This document shows, piece by piece, positions 1-8,523 of a DNA stretch of 43,982 bases (its first letter is position 1; every line of letters begins with the position of its first letter). The stretch is from the NCBI GenBank assembly GCA_020426845.1, contig JAGQPF010000399.1, forward strand, positions 1 through 43,982. The letters are read 5' to 3'. The translations under genes and the position numbers were made by a program. Under the pieces are notes generated by a model, which saw only the letters and a program-made list of their open reading frames with translations, made no database searches and was not told the DNA's origin. This DNA comes from Planctomycetales bacterium. Its GTDB lineage: Bacteria > Planctomycetota > Planctomycetia > Pirellulales > Pirellulaceae.

Positions 1-2
1 CG

Positions 3-3000
3 GAACATGTTCTGGGCTACCTGAATTTTTCCGCAGGGAACGAAGAGCCTAAATTATTCATCGCCTTAGATGCGTTATTTGCGGCGGCGGCCGAACATCC
101 GTCACCGTGGCAGGAGGTCTTTCGCCAGCTATTGGAGAGTCTCCAGGAGCTGCAACGCGACAATCCGGCGTTTGTCGATGTCCGCCAAGCCGAGACCGTC
201 GTCCGGCGGACGCGGGACGAAGTGCTGCCGGGTTATCGCGAATTTCACCGGGACTTGCTCTTCCACCTGGACGACGCCCGGATGTTCAACTCGTTTTTTG
301 TCGGGCGAGTGTTTCAGGTCGTCCTTCAGATGTCCCCCGAGCGAGAGGACCTCGCCGAAGCTGCCGTTCGCGCCCTGAACGACTTCATTGGGCACCGTCC
401 GATTCCGGTGCTCGAATCTCAGCAGATCGAGCCCTATGCCCACGAGCTGGTGCGACCGATCCCGCTCTATATTCGCGACGCGGGGGTGTGCGAGGGCCCG
501 CACCGCCGGATCATGGAGCGAGCCTTGGCCCTGCTCGTCGACACCGATCCGGACATCCTGCGGGAGGCTTGCTTCCACCCGGAGAAACTCGACGAGATCG
601 CCGTCGATCCCCGGGCTTACGACTTCGACCACCCGGTGAACAAACGTCCCAATTATCACTTTGGCCAGTGGGATCCGCACCGGATCGACAACCAGGGGTA
701 TTTTCGCCGGTTTGTCATCCAGCAAGTGACGCTTGATTCACTGCATGCGCGGACGACGATCGAGAACGAGATTGACCCCGAGGAGCTGGTCGAGGAGGCG
801 GCCGCCGTGTTGGCGGGAACGATCTTGATGGCCTCGGGGGTCAGCGGCTGGGGGCCGGGATCGCATAGCGCGGAGGAGACGTTGGGGACACTGCTGCCCC
901 GCATCGCTCGCTACCGCGACGAATTCTATCGCCGCCTGATTCGCCGCCAATCGGATGCTCACCGAACGCGGCTGGAATGCGAGGCCGCGGAGCGACGCCA
1001 GCCATTCGGTGCTGCGCGGCAGAGCCTCAACGCGGAGCTCGGCAACCGTCGAGCCCGGCAGCTGCAGCACGTGGTGTTGGCGCGAGTGTTCGCCGCCATG
1101 GGCCATCCCGAAGCAGCGCAGCGACAAGTGCAACAGGTGCTGGTCGCCTCGGCCCGCATGACCTGCTCGATCGAGTGCCTGCTGACGGCCGGCGACCGCG
1201 CAGCGCGCGCGGGGCGAATCCAGGATGCTATTGCCGCGTTGAGCGAAGTTCGCGATTTGCTACTGCGGGCGATTGAGTGCGGAGCCCTGGCCGACCCCTG
1301 GTCGATTCTCGGCTTCGACATGAACTACAGCTTGTTCCCGGCGCTCGAGAACAGCGTTCACGACCATCGCGTCGATGAGCTGGTGGATCTGGTCGAGCGG
1401 ATCTTTCAGCTCCACGCACGAGTCTGGAGCGAAGCGGCGGCGCACGATGACCAACGCAGGTGCGACACCGTCGAGCAGCTGTTCCAGTCGCTGGCGCTGT
1501 GGTGGCGTCAATTTGCGGTGCACGAGGTCAGCAGCATCGACTGCGGCGATTCCCGGCAGGGCTATTTGGCCGCCAAGCATGTCGCCGACGGGCTCAATCT
1601 TTGGCACAAGGGCGGCGCGGCGAGCGGCGACATCGGGTTTTGGGCGCCGCATGTGGCGATTTTCGACTCGCCCAAGGCGTACACGCTGTTAATTGAGCGA
1701 CTGTTGGAGCGCGATGACCACGTCGCGGCCATGGCCCTGCTGGTCAATTGGCTGAGCCGCAATGAGGAGCTGCCGTTAGAGCAAGGCGACGCTTCCTATC
1801 AGCGCTGCGCGCTGCAATGGGTCCGCGCTGTCCGCCGCCATTCGGAGCAACCCTGGAAACTGACCGCGAAATTCGTGAACTATGTCGAGGCCAATGCCGA
1901 GTCGTACGGCGAGGCGCCGACCTTTGAGCTGGCGGGCGGCCGGCGGCCGGCCAAGGCCGAGACGGATGACGAGCTGGGGTTCGAGGCCGAGCTGGGCGAG
2001 GACGTGGCCCAGGAATGGCGGATCTCGGCCTACGAAGACATTCAGTACGAGGACTCCGCGTCGGATGGAGTCGATGGTGAGCTGGCGGGCGAAAGAGACA
2101 CGCACAATGAGGATGCGCTGACGCGCGAGTGCCAGCGAGTGGCCGGCAGGCTCGAGTTTCTCTCGACGCTGTCGACATTGTGGACGCTTGCTTCGCTGCC
2201 GTTGAACCATAGCGAGGGACACGACGACTGCGTGTCGGAGCTGCGCGGCTGGGTGTTGCATGCCAACCGCGTACAGTCACAGCTCCGCGAGCTGATGGGG
2301 CAGGTCGCCAGCTACCCGATCCCGGCGCCGCTGGGCGACCAAGAGTCGCGGATGGAGTATGACCGGCGCCGGCTGCTCAAGGAATCCCTGCTGGAGCAAG
2401 TGATCGGGGTGCAGGTCGACGTGGCGAATGCCGCGAGAATCATGACGGCCGCCCTGATCGCCCACACTCACCCGGCCTGCCCCACGCAGTTCGACGAGCT
2501 CTGCGCGACGCACGAGCATCGAGTCGCGGCGCACGTGATCGCGGACATTCTGCGGCTCGACGCCGCCGCGGCCGCGGAGCGATTCGAGGAGTTCCTCGGT
2601 CTGCTCGAGGGCCAGGCGCTGCTGTACATTCCGCTCTCGCGAGGCGGTCGATGTGACCAAATCGTGTCAGCTCGTGTGCGGCAAAACTGCCTGCGGGACT
2701 TGCTGAAGATGCTGCCCCGCGCGGGCTTGCTGCCGCAAGTCGGCCAGTTGCTCGAGGCGGCTCGCGAAATGGAGCGCTGCCAGGCCGCGACCGTCGGCGC
2801 CGTCACCGAGTTCGATGATCTATTCAACACAGGCTACGGCGCCCTCGTCGAATGTCTCGCGCGCTCGGCCCGGGAATGGGACGATCAAGACTCGCTCGTG
2901 AGCTGCCTGGAGCAGCTCACCGAGGCAGTGTTGGTGAGCTGGCTGACTCACAGCCGGACCTTGCGGCTGTCGGTGCTCGAGCGAGTCGGCGCCGAGTCCG

Positions 3001-3839
3001 AATGGTCCCGGCTGGTGGCGTTCATCCAGAACTTCGGCGAGGATCTGTTCACTCAGCAGTTCCTCAATCTCGGCAATGTGCGGGCCATCTTGCACTCGGG
3101 GGTGGAGCACTGGCTCACGCAGATGCAGGATCAGCCCGAGCACCTGCAGCCCAAACTGATTCGCGAGCTCGATCAGCTGGAGCACGATCAGGTGGTGGAG
3201 CACCTGACCGTCGTGCTTGAGGCGATCATCGAGAACTACGCCGAGTATCGGGACTACAACAGCACGACCACCCTCTCCGATGATGGCTCGATGCTGTACT
3301 CGCTGCTGGATTTTCTACGGCTTCGCAGCCGCTACGACCGAATCTGCTGGCACCTGCGTCCCGTGGTGCTCGCGCACCAAATTCTGGTTCGCAACGAGTT
3401 GAACGAGGCAGCCGAGCTGTGGCGCCGAGCGCTCAATGAGCGGATTGAGCAAGAGGCCGATCGCTACCTGACCCAGCTCCGCAAACTTCAGAAGCTCTAC
3501 GCCATGCGGCTTTCCACCGTCGCAGACCGATTGGGCGAGCGGTTCATCAAGCCACTGATGGTCGATCGGCTGATCGCCTTGGTCGCACCGGCGATGCGCG
3601 AGGCCGGCAGGGAGGATTCGCCGCGTTTCAGCATGCTCGAACAAGAGCTGGAGGAGCTCGCGAGAGAGCCAACCGGCGCCGGGCTCGACCTGCCTCCCTG
3701 GCTGGCCGCCTTGGACGAGGAGGTGCAGCGGGTGCGAGTTCCCGAGTACGATCAGGAGCTTGCCACCGATGAGCTCGGGCTGCCGATTCTGCGGCTCACG
3801 TACGAGCAGATCTCGGATCAGCTGTCAGAGTGGGACTGA
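3..3839 (+). CDS. Very large conserved hypothetical protein, 5' end cut by window edge
   Basis: I do not recognise a domain. The reading frame is open from base 3, so the true start lies outside the window. A TTG at 132 could look like a start, but the 43 codons before it have the same coding character (they include HVLGYLNFSAGNEEPK and SPWQEVFRQL), so TTG132 is not the start. The visible part is about 1,279 residues, mostly alpha-helical and rich in Glu, Leu, Arg and Ala, with an acidic insert near 1950-2110. There is no obvious membrane segment or signal peptide in the visible part. Helix-rich stretches around 1050-1260 (for example RQLQHVVLARVFAAMGHPEA) look TPR-like. It could be a helical-repeat scaffold, but that is inference. 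It ends with TGA at 3837-3839. Confidence 0.85.
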   Translation, partial: EHVLGYLNFSAGNEEPKLFIALDALFAAAAEHPSPWQEVFRQLLESLQELQRDNPAFVDVRQAETVVRRTRDEVLPGYREFHRDLLFHLDDARMFNSFFVGRVFQVVLQMSPEREDLAEAAVRALNDFIGHRPIPVLESQQIEPYAHELVRPIPLYIRDAGVCEGPHRRIMERALALLVDTDPDILREACFHPEKLDEIAVDPRAYDFDHPVNKRPNYHFGQWDPHRIDNQGYFRRFVIQQVTLDSLHARTTIENEIDPEELVEEAAAVLAGTILMASGVSGWGPGSHSAEETLGTLLPRIARYRDEFYRRLIRRQSDAHRTRLECEAAERRQPFGAARQSLNAELGNRRARQLQHVVLARVFAAMGHPEAAQRQVQQVLVASARMTCSIECLLTAGDRAARAGRIQDAIAALSEVRDLLLRAIECGALADPWSILGFDMNYSLFPALENSVHDHRVDELVDLVERIFQLHARVWSEAAAHDDQRRCDTVEQLFQSLALWWRQFAVHEVSSIDCGDSRQGYLAAKHVADGLNLWHKGGAASGDIGFWAPHVAIFDSPKAYTLLIERLLERDDHVAAMALLVNWLSRNEELPLEQGDASYQRCALQWVRAVRRHSEQPWKLTAKFVNYVEANAESYGEAPTFELAGGRRPAKAETDDELGFEAELGEDVAQEWRISAYEDIQYEDSASDGVDGELAGERDTHNEDALTRECQRVAGRLEFLSTLSTLWTLASLPLNHSEGHDDCVSELRGWVLHANRVQSQLRELMGQVASYPIPAPLGDQESRMEYDRRRLLKESLLEQVIGVQVDVANAARIMTAALIAHTHPACPTQFDELCATHEHRVAAHVIADILRLDAAAAAERFEEFLGLLEGQALLYIPLSRGGRCDQIVSARVRQNCLRDLLKMLPRAGLLPQVGQLLEAAREMERCQAATVGAVTEFDDLFNTGYGALVECLARSAREWDDQDSLVSCLEQLTEAVLVSWLTHSRTLRLSVLERVGAESEWSRLVAFIQNFGEDLFTQQFLNLGNVRAILHSGVEHWLTQMQDQPEHLQPKLIRELDQLEHDQVVEHLTVVLEAIIENYAEYRDYNSTTTLSDDGSMLYSLLDFLRLRSRYDRICWHLRPVVLAHQILVRNELNEAAELWRRALNERIEQEADRYLTQLRKLQKLYAMRLSTVADRLGERFIKPLMVDRLIALVAPAMREAGREDSPRFSMLEQELEELAREPTGAGLDLPPWLAALDEEVQRVRVPEYDQELATDELGLPILRLTYEQISDQLSEWD

Positions 3840-3862
3840 CAAGTCGCTGACACTTCTGCGCC

Positions 3863-3912
3863 GGTCGCCCATGATCGCCCGCCTGATCGCCTAGTCGCCT
3901 GATCGCCTCAGC
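3863..3912. repeat. 8-bp tandem repeat next to a stop codon
   Basis: Four consecutive 8-mers, GCCTGATC, GCCTAGTC, GCCTGATC and GCCTCAGC, occupy 3881-3912. Looser GATCGCC copies precede them from about 3863. The array fills most of the gap between two convergent genes and runs into the stop codon of the minus-strand gene at 3908-3910. Confidence 0.75.
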
Positions 3913-4408
3913 CAACCAGCTCGCGCGCCGCATGCTCGTCGGCCGCGCATTCAACGGGACGCTCGACGCCCTGCGACCCGGCCTGCTGCTCGCTCAGCTC
4001 CTGCAGGCGATGGAGCACCGAGTTCATTGACTCGACCATCTCGGTCCAAAAGTCGTCGGAGCGAATGACGATCGGCTTGATCTCCTCACCTCTCGCCGCG
4101 CGGTCCAGATGGTTGCGCAGTCGCTGCATGGGGCCGGCAAAGCGTCGGCCATAACCGACCAGGTCATACATCATCATCGGCAACATGACGGAAGCCGCGA
4201 CAAACACCGACCAGTGAGTCTTCGCCACTCGCACCATGTTCATGAAGAACATGGTTTGTGGATCACGGTAGGTGTAGACCAGCGCCAGTGCGAGCGTGAT
4301 AAACATCGTCGCCGCGAGCCAATAGGAGGCCACTCGACGCACGAGCTCGTAGTGACCTTGGTAACCGGCATTGCGTCGTCGAGCGACGGTTTGTTCCGCG
4401 AGTTGCAT
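3908..4408 (-). CDS. Two-TM membrane protein with HAMP-like segment, partner of the Flp pilin
   Basis: A 166-residue protein. Two hydrophobic segments are visible, at about 28-47 (YWLAATMFITLALALVYTY) and 67-87 (WSVFVAASVMLPMMMYDLVG). They are followed by an amphipathic linker and helix at about 88-140 (GPMQRLRNHLDRAARGEEI, then a Glu/Leu-rich helix) that resembles a HAMP domain, and a short hydrophilic tail. There is no kinase or methyl-accepting domain, so it is not a complete receptor. The ATG lies 3 nt after the stop of the upstream pilin gene, so the two are almost certainly co-transcribed. That suggests a role in pilus assembly or sensing at the membrane, but the function is not known. 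Confidence 0.82.
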   Translation of the reverse strand: MQLAEQTVARRRNAGYQGHYELVRRVASYWLAATMFITLALALVYTYRDPQTMFFMNMVRVAKTHWSVFVAASVMLPMMMYDLVGYGRRFAGPMQRLRNHLDRAARGEEIKPIVIRSDDFWTEMVESMNSVLHRLQELSEQQAGSQGVERPVECAADEHAARELVG

Positions 4409-4411
4409 CGT

Positions 4412-4603
4412 CTAGCTCCCCAGCACGCCGTTGAGTTGTGTGCTGTTGTTGGCCCACAGACCAGAGCTGCCTGAGCCGAGCGCCTGCACTACGGTCACGC
4501 AACCACCGATTATCAACATGAGCATGACGGCGTATTCAACAGTCGTGGTCGCCTCCTCCTCGCAGAGGAACCGCCGGAGATAGCTGCCCAAATGAGTGAT
4601 CAT
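4412..4603 (-). CDS. Flp/Fap-type pilin subunit
   Basis: A 63-residue protein with the layout of a Flp (type IVb) prepilin: a short basic leader (residues 1-14), an acidic junction (EEEA, 15-18), then TTTVEYAVMLMLIIGG running into a single hydrophobic helix and a short polar C-terminus. The Glu-Tyr pair typical of Flp pilins is E23-Y24. If cleavage follows residue 18, they sit at mature positions 5 and 6 as expected, but residue 18 is Ala where Flp prepilins usually have Gly. I chose ATG at 4603 because it gives a normal leader length; a longer upstream frame to 4723 lacks pilin features. Flp pilins are processed by TadV-type peptidase and assembled by the Tad machinery, none of which is in this window. 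Confidence 0.85.
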   Translation of the reverse strand: MITHLGSYLRRFLCEEEATTTVEYAVMLMLIIGGCVTVVQALGSGSSGLWANNSTQLNGVLGS

Positions 4604-4767
4604 GCCAATCCCGCTTCGCGTTAACTCAAAATGAAGTTGTTGACGCAACCTTTCGCCATCCACTGAAACACTACTATTTGCGCCAGGTGCGGCATGCGTT
4701 GAAGGCGGCTGCGGGCGCGGCAAGATTCAATCCCGGCCGGTTGTGACGATCGTGTCGATCGTGGGAC

Positions 4768-4788
4768 GCACCCCGCGTCCCGGGGTGC
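4768..4788 (-). terminator. Hairpin downstream of the DCC-family gene
   Basis: GCACCCCG (4768-4775) and CGGGGTGC (4781-4788) form a perfect 8-bp stem with a 5-nt loop, about 60 nt past the stop of the minus-strand DCC gene. There is no clear T run, so it may be a transcript-end or stability hairpin rather than a classical intrinsic terminator. Confidence 0.4.
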
Positions 4789-4847
4789 CGGCCTGGTCGT
4801 GCCAAGCCGCCCTCGAACGACGGCGGCGAGTCTCGAGCGGACGGGCG

Positions 4848-5336
4848 TTACTGCTTGAAGTGGACTGCGCAGGTCCCGTTTTCGCAGTCGTGCTGGCCCT
4901 GCTGGTCGCCCGAGTCGTGGTCGTCGTCGCGCCCCTGTTTCTGCTTGCGGCTGAGCCGGTAGCGTCTGACGGCGACCCACTGATACAGACGCTGCCACAG
5001 TGGCAAGGTGCCGGGAATATGCAGCAGCAGAGCGAGCGGCCAGAGCCAAGGGGTTTTGCGCGACAGGTAGCGGACTGCCTCCGCCCCGCCATGGCGTCGC
5101 TGGCGCTGGTCCACCAGCACCATTTCCTTCATGAGGCGATCGTAGGTCAGATCGGGGAACCGACGCTGCACCTCGGGGTCATGCAGGCTGAGAAACGCCA
5201 GTCTGCCCGCTCCCATCAGCCGTTTTAGCGTCTTCGCCTTCCCTTGGCAGAAGGAACAGTGCCCGTCGAAAATCAGGATATCTGCTTCCGGCAGCTCGTC
5301 CGGGCCAGGGAATTCCGGAACAATGTTTTCGGTCAT
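4848..5336 (-). CDS. DCC-family (DUF393) thiol-disulfide oxidoreductase
   Basis: A 162-residue protein. The family motif DGHCSFC is at residues 24-30 (C27 and C30), following a beta strand (ADILIFDG). Downstream elements typical of DUF393 are LAFLSLHDPEVQRRFPDL, YDRLMKEMVLVD, an aligned GGAEAVRYLSR helix and a C-terminal hydrophobic stretch (WLWPLALLLHIPGTLPLW) before YQWVAVRRYRLS. Family members are thioredoxin-like and thought to act in thiol-disulfide exchange. The start at 5336 (MTENIVPEF) fits the usual short N-terminus; the frame continues upstream to 5462 without family features. It stands alone, with a 244-nt gap to the pilin gene. Confidence 0.88.
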   Translation of the reverse strand: MTENIVPEFPGPDELPEADILIFDGHCSFCQGKAKTLKRLMGAGRLAFLSLHDPEVQRRFPDLTYDRLMKEMVLVDQRQRRHGGAEAVRYLSRKTPWLWPLALLLHIPGTLPLWQRLYQWVAVRRYRLSRKQKQGRDDDHDSGDQQGQHDCENGTCAVHFKQ

Positions 5337-5754
5337 GATCAAGTCCCGGCCGGTCGAGAGGGCAGCTGTTGGTCCAACCGTGCCCAAAGGTATTCCGCAA
5401 CAATCGGGCAGCGGTCGCGATGGGACAGGGGCAAAAGGTATTTTAGCAGCGGGCCGTGGCACCGGCTGCCAGGCTGTCGTGGCACAGGCTGCCAGCCTGT
5501 AATTGTCGTGGTTTAGTCACTGCTAGCAGGCTGGCAGCCTGCACTACGGCCCACCAGGCCGGCATTTTGGGGGTTTGGGCCGATAAGGAATCCTTCTCCG
5601 CAGCGCCACTGGCCGATAAAAAAGTCAAGATTTTGGCCCGGGATTCGAATCAGATTCTCGCGTAAATCCGTCATAATGCCGGAAGCCCGGCAGTCGGTTG
5701 TCGCTCATCGCCATCTCTCACGCATTTCCACCACCATCTTTCAAGGTCGACGCA
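5337..5754. other. Divergent intergenic region with palindromic repeats
   Basis: A 418-bp stretch between two divergently oriented genes. It must hold both promoters, but I could not assign -35/-10 boxes. Its centre (5455-5548) carries copies of the CAGGCTG palindromic repeat. No convincing gene is present. Confidence 0.6.
5455..5548. repeat. CAGGCTG-type palindromic repeats, 3 copies
   Basis: Two copies in one direction (about 5456-5475, divergent; 5477-5500, TCGTGGCACAGGCTGCCAGC...) and one inverted copy (5526-5548, ending GCACTACG). The core CAGGCTG-N-CAGCCTG is nearly self-complementary. The same family recurs at 9610-9732 and 39062-39170. The direct/inverted arrangement could form a large stem-loop, like bacterial REP/BIME elements. 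Confidence 0.85.
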
Positions 5755-7365
5755 ATGGACCAAATCAACAAGCAGGTGGCACGTGTTCGCACTCGACTCA
5801 ATTTCGATCGTTTTGTGCACGTGTTGGGGTGGGCGGTGTTCTCCTGCCTGTTGATTGCCGCAGTGGCCGCCGGCACGCGGATTTTGCTTGGGGTGGCCGA
5901 CGCGAGTGAGCGTTGGTACTTCGCTTTGGCGGGCCTGGGCGCCGGCGTGTTGCTCGCGACGGTGCTGACCTATTGGCGGCGTCGCGAGACGATGGACGCC
6001 GCCATCGAACTCGATCGACGTTTCCAGCTCAAGGAGCGCATCTCCAGCTCGTTGTCGCTGAGCGCCGCGGATCGGGAGACCGAGGCGGGACAAGCGTTGA
6101 TCGCGGACGCGACTCGCCGTGCCGAGCGAATTGAAGTCAGCGAGCATTTCAAGATTCAACCGAACGCCTCGGTGGCGATGCCGCTGTTGGGGCTGACTTT
6201 GTTTTTTGCGTTGGCGGCGCTGCCGAACCTATCGGACAAGACTGCTCAAGCTGCGGCCAATGAGCAGATTGCCAAAGAGCAGATCCGCAAGCCGGCCGAG
6301 GATCTGAAGAAGAAGATTGAACAGCGAAAGCAAGAGGCCGCGGAGAAGGGTCTGACCGATGCCTCCGAGCTGCTGAAGAAGGTCAGCGAGGATCTGGACA
6401 AAGTCGCGTCGGGCGACGTGCAGAAAAAAGAGGCGCTGGTCAAGTTGAACGACATCGCCAATGAGATCGCCGAGCGACGCAAGCAGTTGGGCGGCGCCGA
6501 CGAGATGAAAAAGCAGCTTGAGAACCTCAAAAACATCAAGTCGGGACCGGCCGACAAGATGCAAAAGGCGATGGAGCAGGGAGACTTTGAGGCGGCCATG
6601 GACGCCATGAACGACCTCAAGGAGAAGCTTGCCGACGGCAAGCTCAGCGACGAGGAGAAGAAGGATCTCGCCGATCAGCTCAAACAGATGAGCGAGAAGC
6701 TGCAAGACATGCAGAACGAACGCGAACGCCGCAAGCAGGAGCTGAAGGAGCAGATCGAACAGCGTCGCCAGGCAGGCGACACCGAGGCCGCCGAAAAGCT
6801 GCAACAACAGCTAGACGCCATGGAGGCGAGCGATCAGGAGTCCAGCATGGACCTGCTGAAGCAGCTTGCCGATAAGCTCGGCCAGGCCTCCGAGAACCTG
6901 CAGGAAGGCGACGGCGAGATGGCGATGGAAAACCTCGACGATTTGCTCGATCAACTGCAAGACATGCAAGACGCGCTGGATGAGCTCCAAGAGTTGGACA
7001 GCGTGATGGACGAGCTGGAAGGCGCCAAAGGTCAGATGCTCGGACAGTACGGCATGGGCAACGGACAAGGCATGGAAGGCAACGGCAACGGCAATGGCGA
7101 GGGCCAAGGGGAAGGCGAGCGGGGTCTGGAAGAGACGGAAACCGGCACCTTCGACTCGGCCGTTCGCGGCAAAGTCCAGAAGGGCGCCGCCATCCGCACC
7201 GGCGTCGCCGACGGACCGAACCGCAAAACCCCCAGTCGCGAGTCGGTCAAGGAGGAGATTCAGATGTCGATCAGCGAACGCTCCGACGCGGTGAACGATC
7301 AGCGCCGCCTCCCCAAGGATCAACGCGACCACTTGCGCGAGTACTTCCGCAACTTCAACGAGTAA
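5755..7365 (+). CDS. Membrane-anchored long coiled-coil protein
   Basis: A 536-residue protein that I cannot assign to a named family. The N-terminus carries hydrophobic segments at about 21-45 and 55-73, then a charged stretch with SSSLSLSAADRETEAGQ and a third hydrophobic segment at about 141-158 (AMPLLGLTLFFALAALP). Residues about 165-445 are a highly charged Glu/Lys/Gln-rich coiled coil. A Gly/Asn-rich linker (about 446-475) leads to a basic C-terminal region ending LREYFRNFNE. ATG 5755 is preferred over the upstream GTG/TTG-type extension to 5698 because MDQINKQVARVRTRL begins the conserved-looking part. The layout suggests an envelope structural or scaffolding role (inference). Confidence 0.85.
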   Translation: MDQINKQVARVRTRLNFDRFVHVLGWAVFSCLLIAAVAAGTRILLGVADASERWYFALAGLGAGVLLATVLTYWRRRETMDAAIELDRRFQLKERISSSLSLSAADRETEAGQALIADATRRAERIEVSEHFKIQPNASVAMPLLGLTLFFALAALPNLSDKTAQAAANEQIAKEQIRKPAEDLKKKIEQRKQEAAEKGLTDASELLKKVSEDLDKVASGDVQKKEALVKLNDIANEIAERRKQLGGADEMKKQLENLKNIKSGPADKMQKAMEQGDFEAAMDAMNDLKEKLADGKLSDEEKKDLADQLKQMSEKLQDMQNERERRKQELKEQIEQRRQAGDTEAAEKLQQQLDAMEASDQESSMDLLKQLADKLGQASENLQEGDGEMAMENLDDLLDQLQDMQDALDELQELDSVMDELEGAKGQMLGQYGMGNGQGMEGNGNGNGEGQGEGERGLEETETGTFDSAVRGKVQKGAAIRTGVADGPNRKTPSRESVKEEIQMSISERSDAVNDQRRLPKDQRDHLREYFRNFNE

Positions 7366-7483
7366 GCTCGTTGGTTGTCGTTCGCGTCTTTGATCGCGTC
7401 TTCGCTCGCCGGCGATGCGCAACCCAATCGCCTTGGCCAACTCACGTGATCCCCACGACGGGGCGCATAGGCGAGGATGTGCG

Positions 7484-7505
7484 AGGACGCCATGCTACGG
7501 ACGCT
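7484..7505 (+). repeat. Fragment of the 31.3-kb repeat family
   Basis: GACGCCATGCTACGGACGCT here matches the CGCCCATGCTACGGACGCT segment repeated at 31367-31449. It lies just before the unrecognised gene at 7511. Confidence 0.6.
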
Positions 7506-7510
7506 GCCGC

Positions 7511-8074
7511 ATGACTTCGCTGCCCTTCGACATCCGACACGGTGAGTTGATTGACGTGATCGGATCGCCCGTGCGGTTCGCCGACGTCACTTTCGTCCCG
7601 GCGATAACCCGACTAACGGGCGACATTCTTTCCGCTCAATTCGACTTTTTTGATTGGGCTCATGAACAGGGCCGAAAGCTGCCTGCGATCGTTCGCGGCG
7701 TTGAAACTGCTGCTTGGTTCCTTGGGCGGTTGATTTACTTGTTCAACACGGCCAATGTCGGGGAGGACGATCGCATCGAGAAATCATGTTTCGACGCTTC
7801 GTTCGTCGCCGTGATCGACCATGTCTGTGTGCCCTTTGACTGCTCCGATCACTATGGACGCACCTCGTTGATCTTTAGCAGCGATGACGCGCCTCCCTTG
7901 GAGTTGCGTGGGGAAATCGCCAACGCGTTCTACGGTCTCATGCTCGACGAGCCGGATGCATTGGCAGACTATGACAATCGCTTGTATCACTCGGGCGGCG
8001 GATTCTGGATCGACTTCGGCGTGTCTCACGGCGAGCCGTATTTTGAGGAACGTATCGACGACATCAGCCGATAG
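7511..8074 (+). CDS. Unrecognised cytosolic protein paired with an ankyrin gene
   Basis: A 187-residue protein with no domain I recognise. It has no signal peptide or membrane segment, is acidic, and ends in an aromatic/acidic stretch (GGGFWIDFGVSHGEPYFEER). ATG 7511 is chosen because the 32 codons upstream overlap repeat-derived DNA and read as low-quality sequence. The following ankyrin gene starts 25 nt downstream in the same direction, so the two probably form a small operon. Such small acidic proteins next to ankyrin proteins occur among immunity-type accessory genes, but nothing here proves that. Confidence 0.7.
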   Translation: MTSLPFDIRHGELIDVIGSPVRFADVTFVPAITRLTGDILSAQFDFFDWAHEQGRKLPAIVRGVETAAWFLGRLIYLFNTANVGEDDRIEKSCFDASFVAVIDHVCVPFDCSDHYGRTSLIFSSDDAPPLELRGEIANAFYGLMLDEPDALADYDNRLYHSGGGFWIDFGVSHGEPYFEERIDDISR

Positions 8075-8099
8075 CCGGAAATTCTCGAGGGCCCTGCCA

Positions 8100-8501
8100 G
8101 TGCGAGAAAGTCTTTGCAAGTGTGCATTAGAGGGCGATGTGGAGGCGGTAGAACGTCTTCTCGCCAATGGCGTGCCGGTCGATTTCATCGAGAATGGGCG
8201 GTTCAACGAAACGCCGCTCCTCTTGGCCGCCAGGGCGGGGCACTTGGAGGTCGTTAAAGTTCTGTTGGCGTCCGGCGCGGACGTCAATCATGTCGATAAC
8301 GACTTTTTTTCACCGGTGACCGCAGCGGCGCGTGCCGGGAAGTGGCCTGTCGTACTCCTGCTCGCCTCGCGGGGAGGAGACTTTTCGGTGTCCGATGGAT
8401 ACGGAAAGTCGGGGCTCGACTATTTGAGGCGTTGTCGTAGCAAACGCCTCCGTGAGGAAATTGCCGCCATGCTTGCGCAGCAACGCGACGGCAGCGAGTA
8501 G
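8100..8501 (+). CDS. Small ankyrin-repeat protein
   Basis: A 133-residue protein with about three ankyrin repeats: residues 5-33 (ALEGDVEAVERLLANGVPVD), 37-66 (ETPLLLAARAGHLEVVKVLL, then ASGADVNHVD) and 70-100 (SPVTAAARAGKWPVVLLLAS), followed by a basic capping helix. Ankyrin repeats mediate protein-protein contacts. I chose GTG 8100, which has a GAGG ribosome-binding site nine bases upstream and begins at the first repeat. The frame is open further upstream, but that part overlaps the preceding gene. No signal peptide. The likely partner is the product of the gene at 7511. Confidence 0.8.
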   Translation: MRESLCKCALEGDVEAVERLLANGVPVDFIENGRFNETPLLLAARAGHLEVVKVLLASGADVNHVDNDFFSPVTAAARAGKWPVVLLLASRGGDFSVSDGYGKSGLDYLRRCRSKRLREEIAAMLAQQRDGSE

Positions 8502-8523
8502 TCAGAAGGTCCGACGTCCCGCA

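Noticed and set aside
5635..5665. GGGATTCGAATC-like segment resembling a tRNA T-loop
   Set aside because: No acceptor, D or anticodon stems could be drawn around it.
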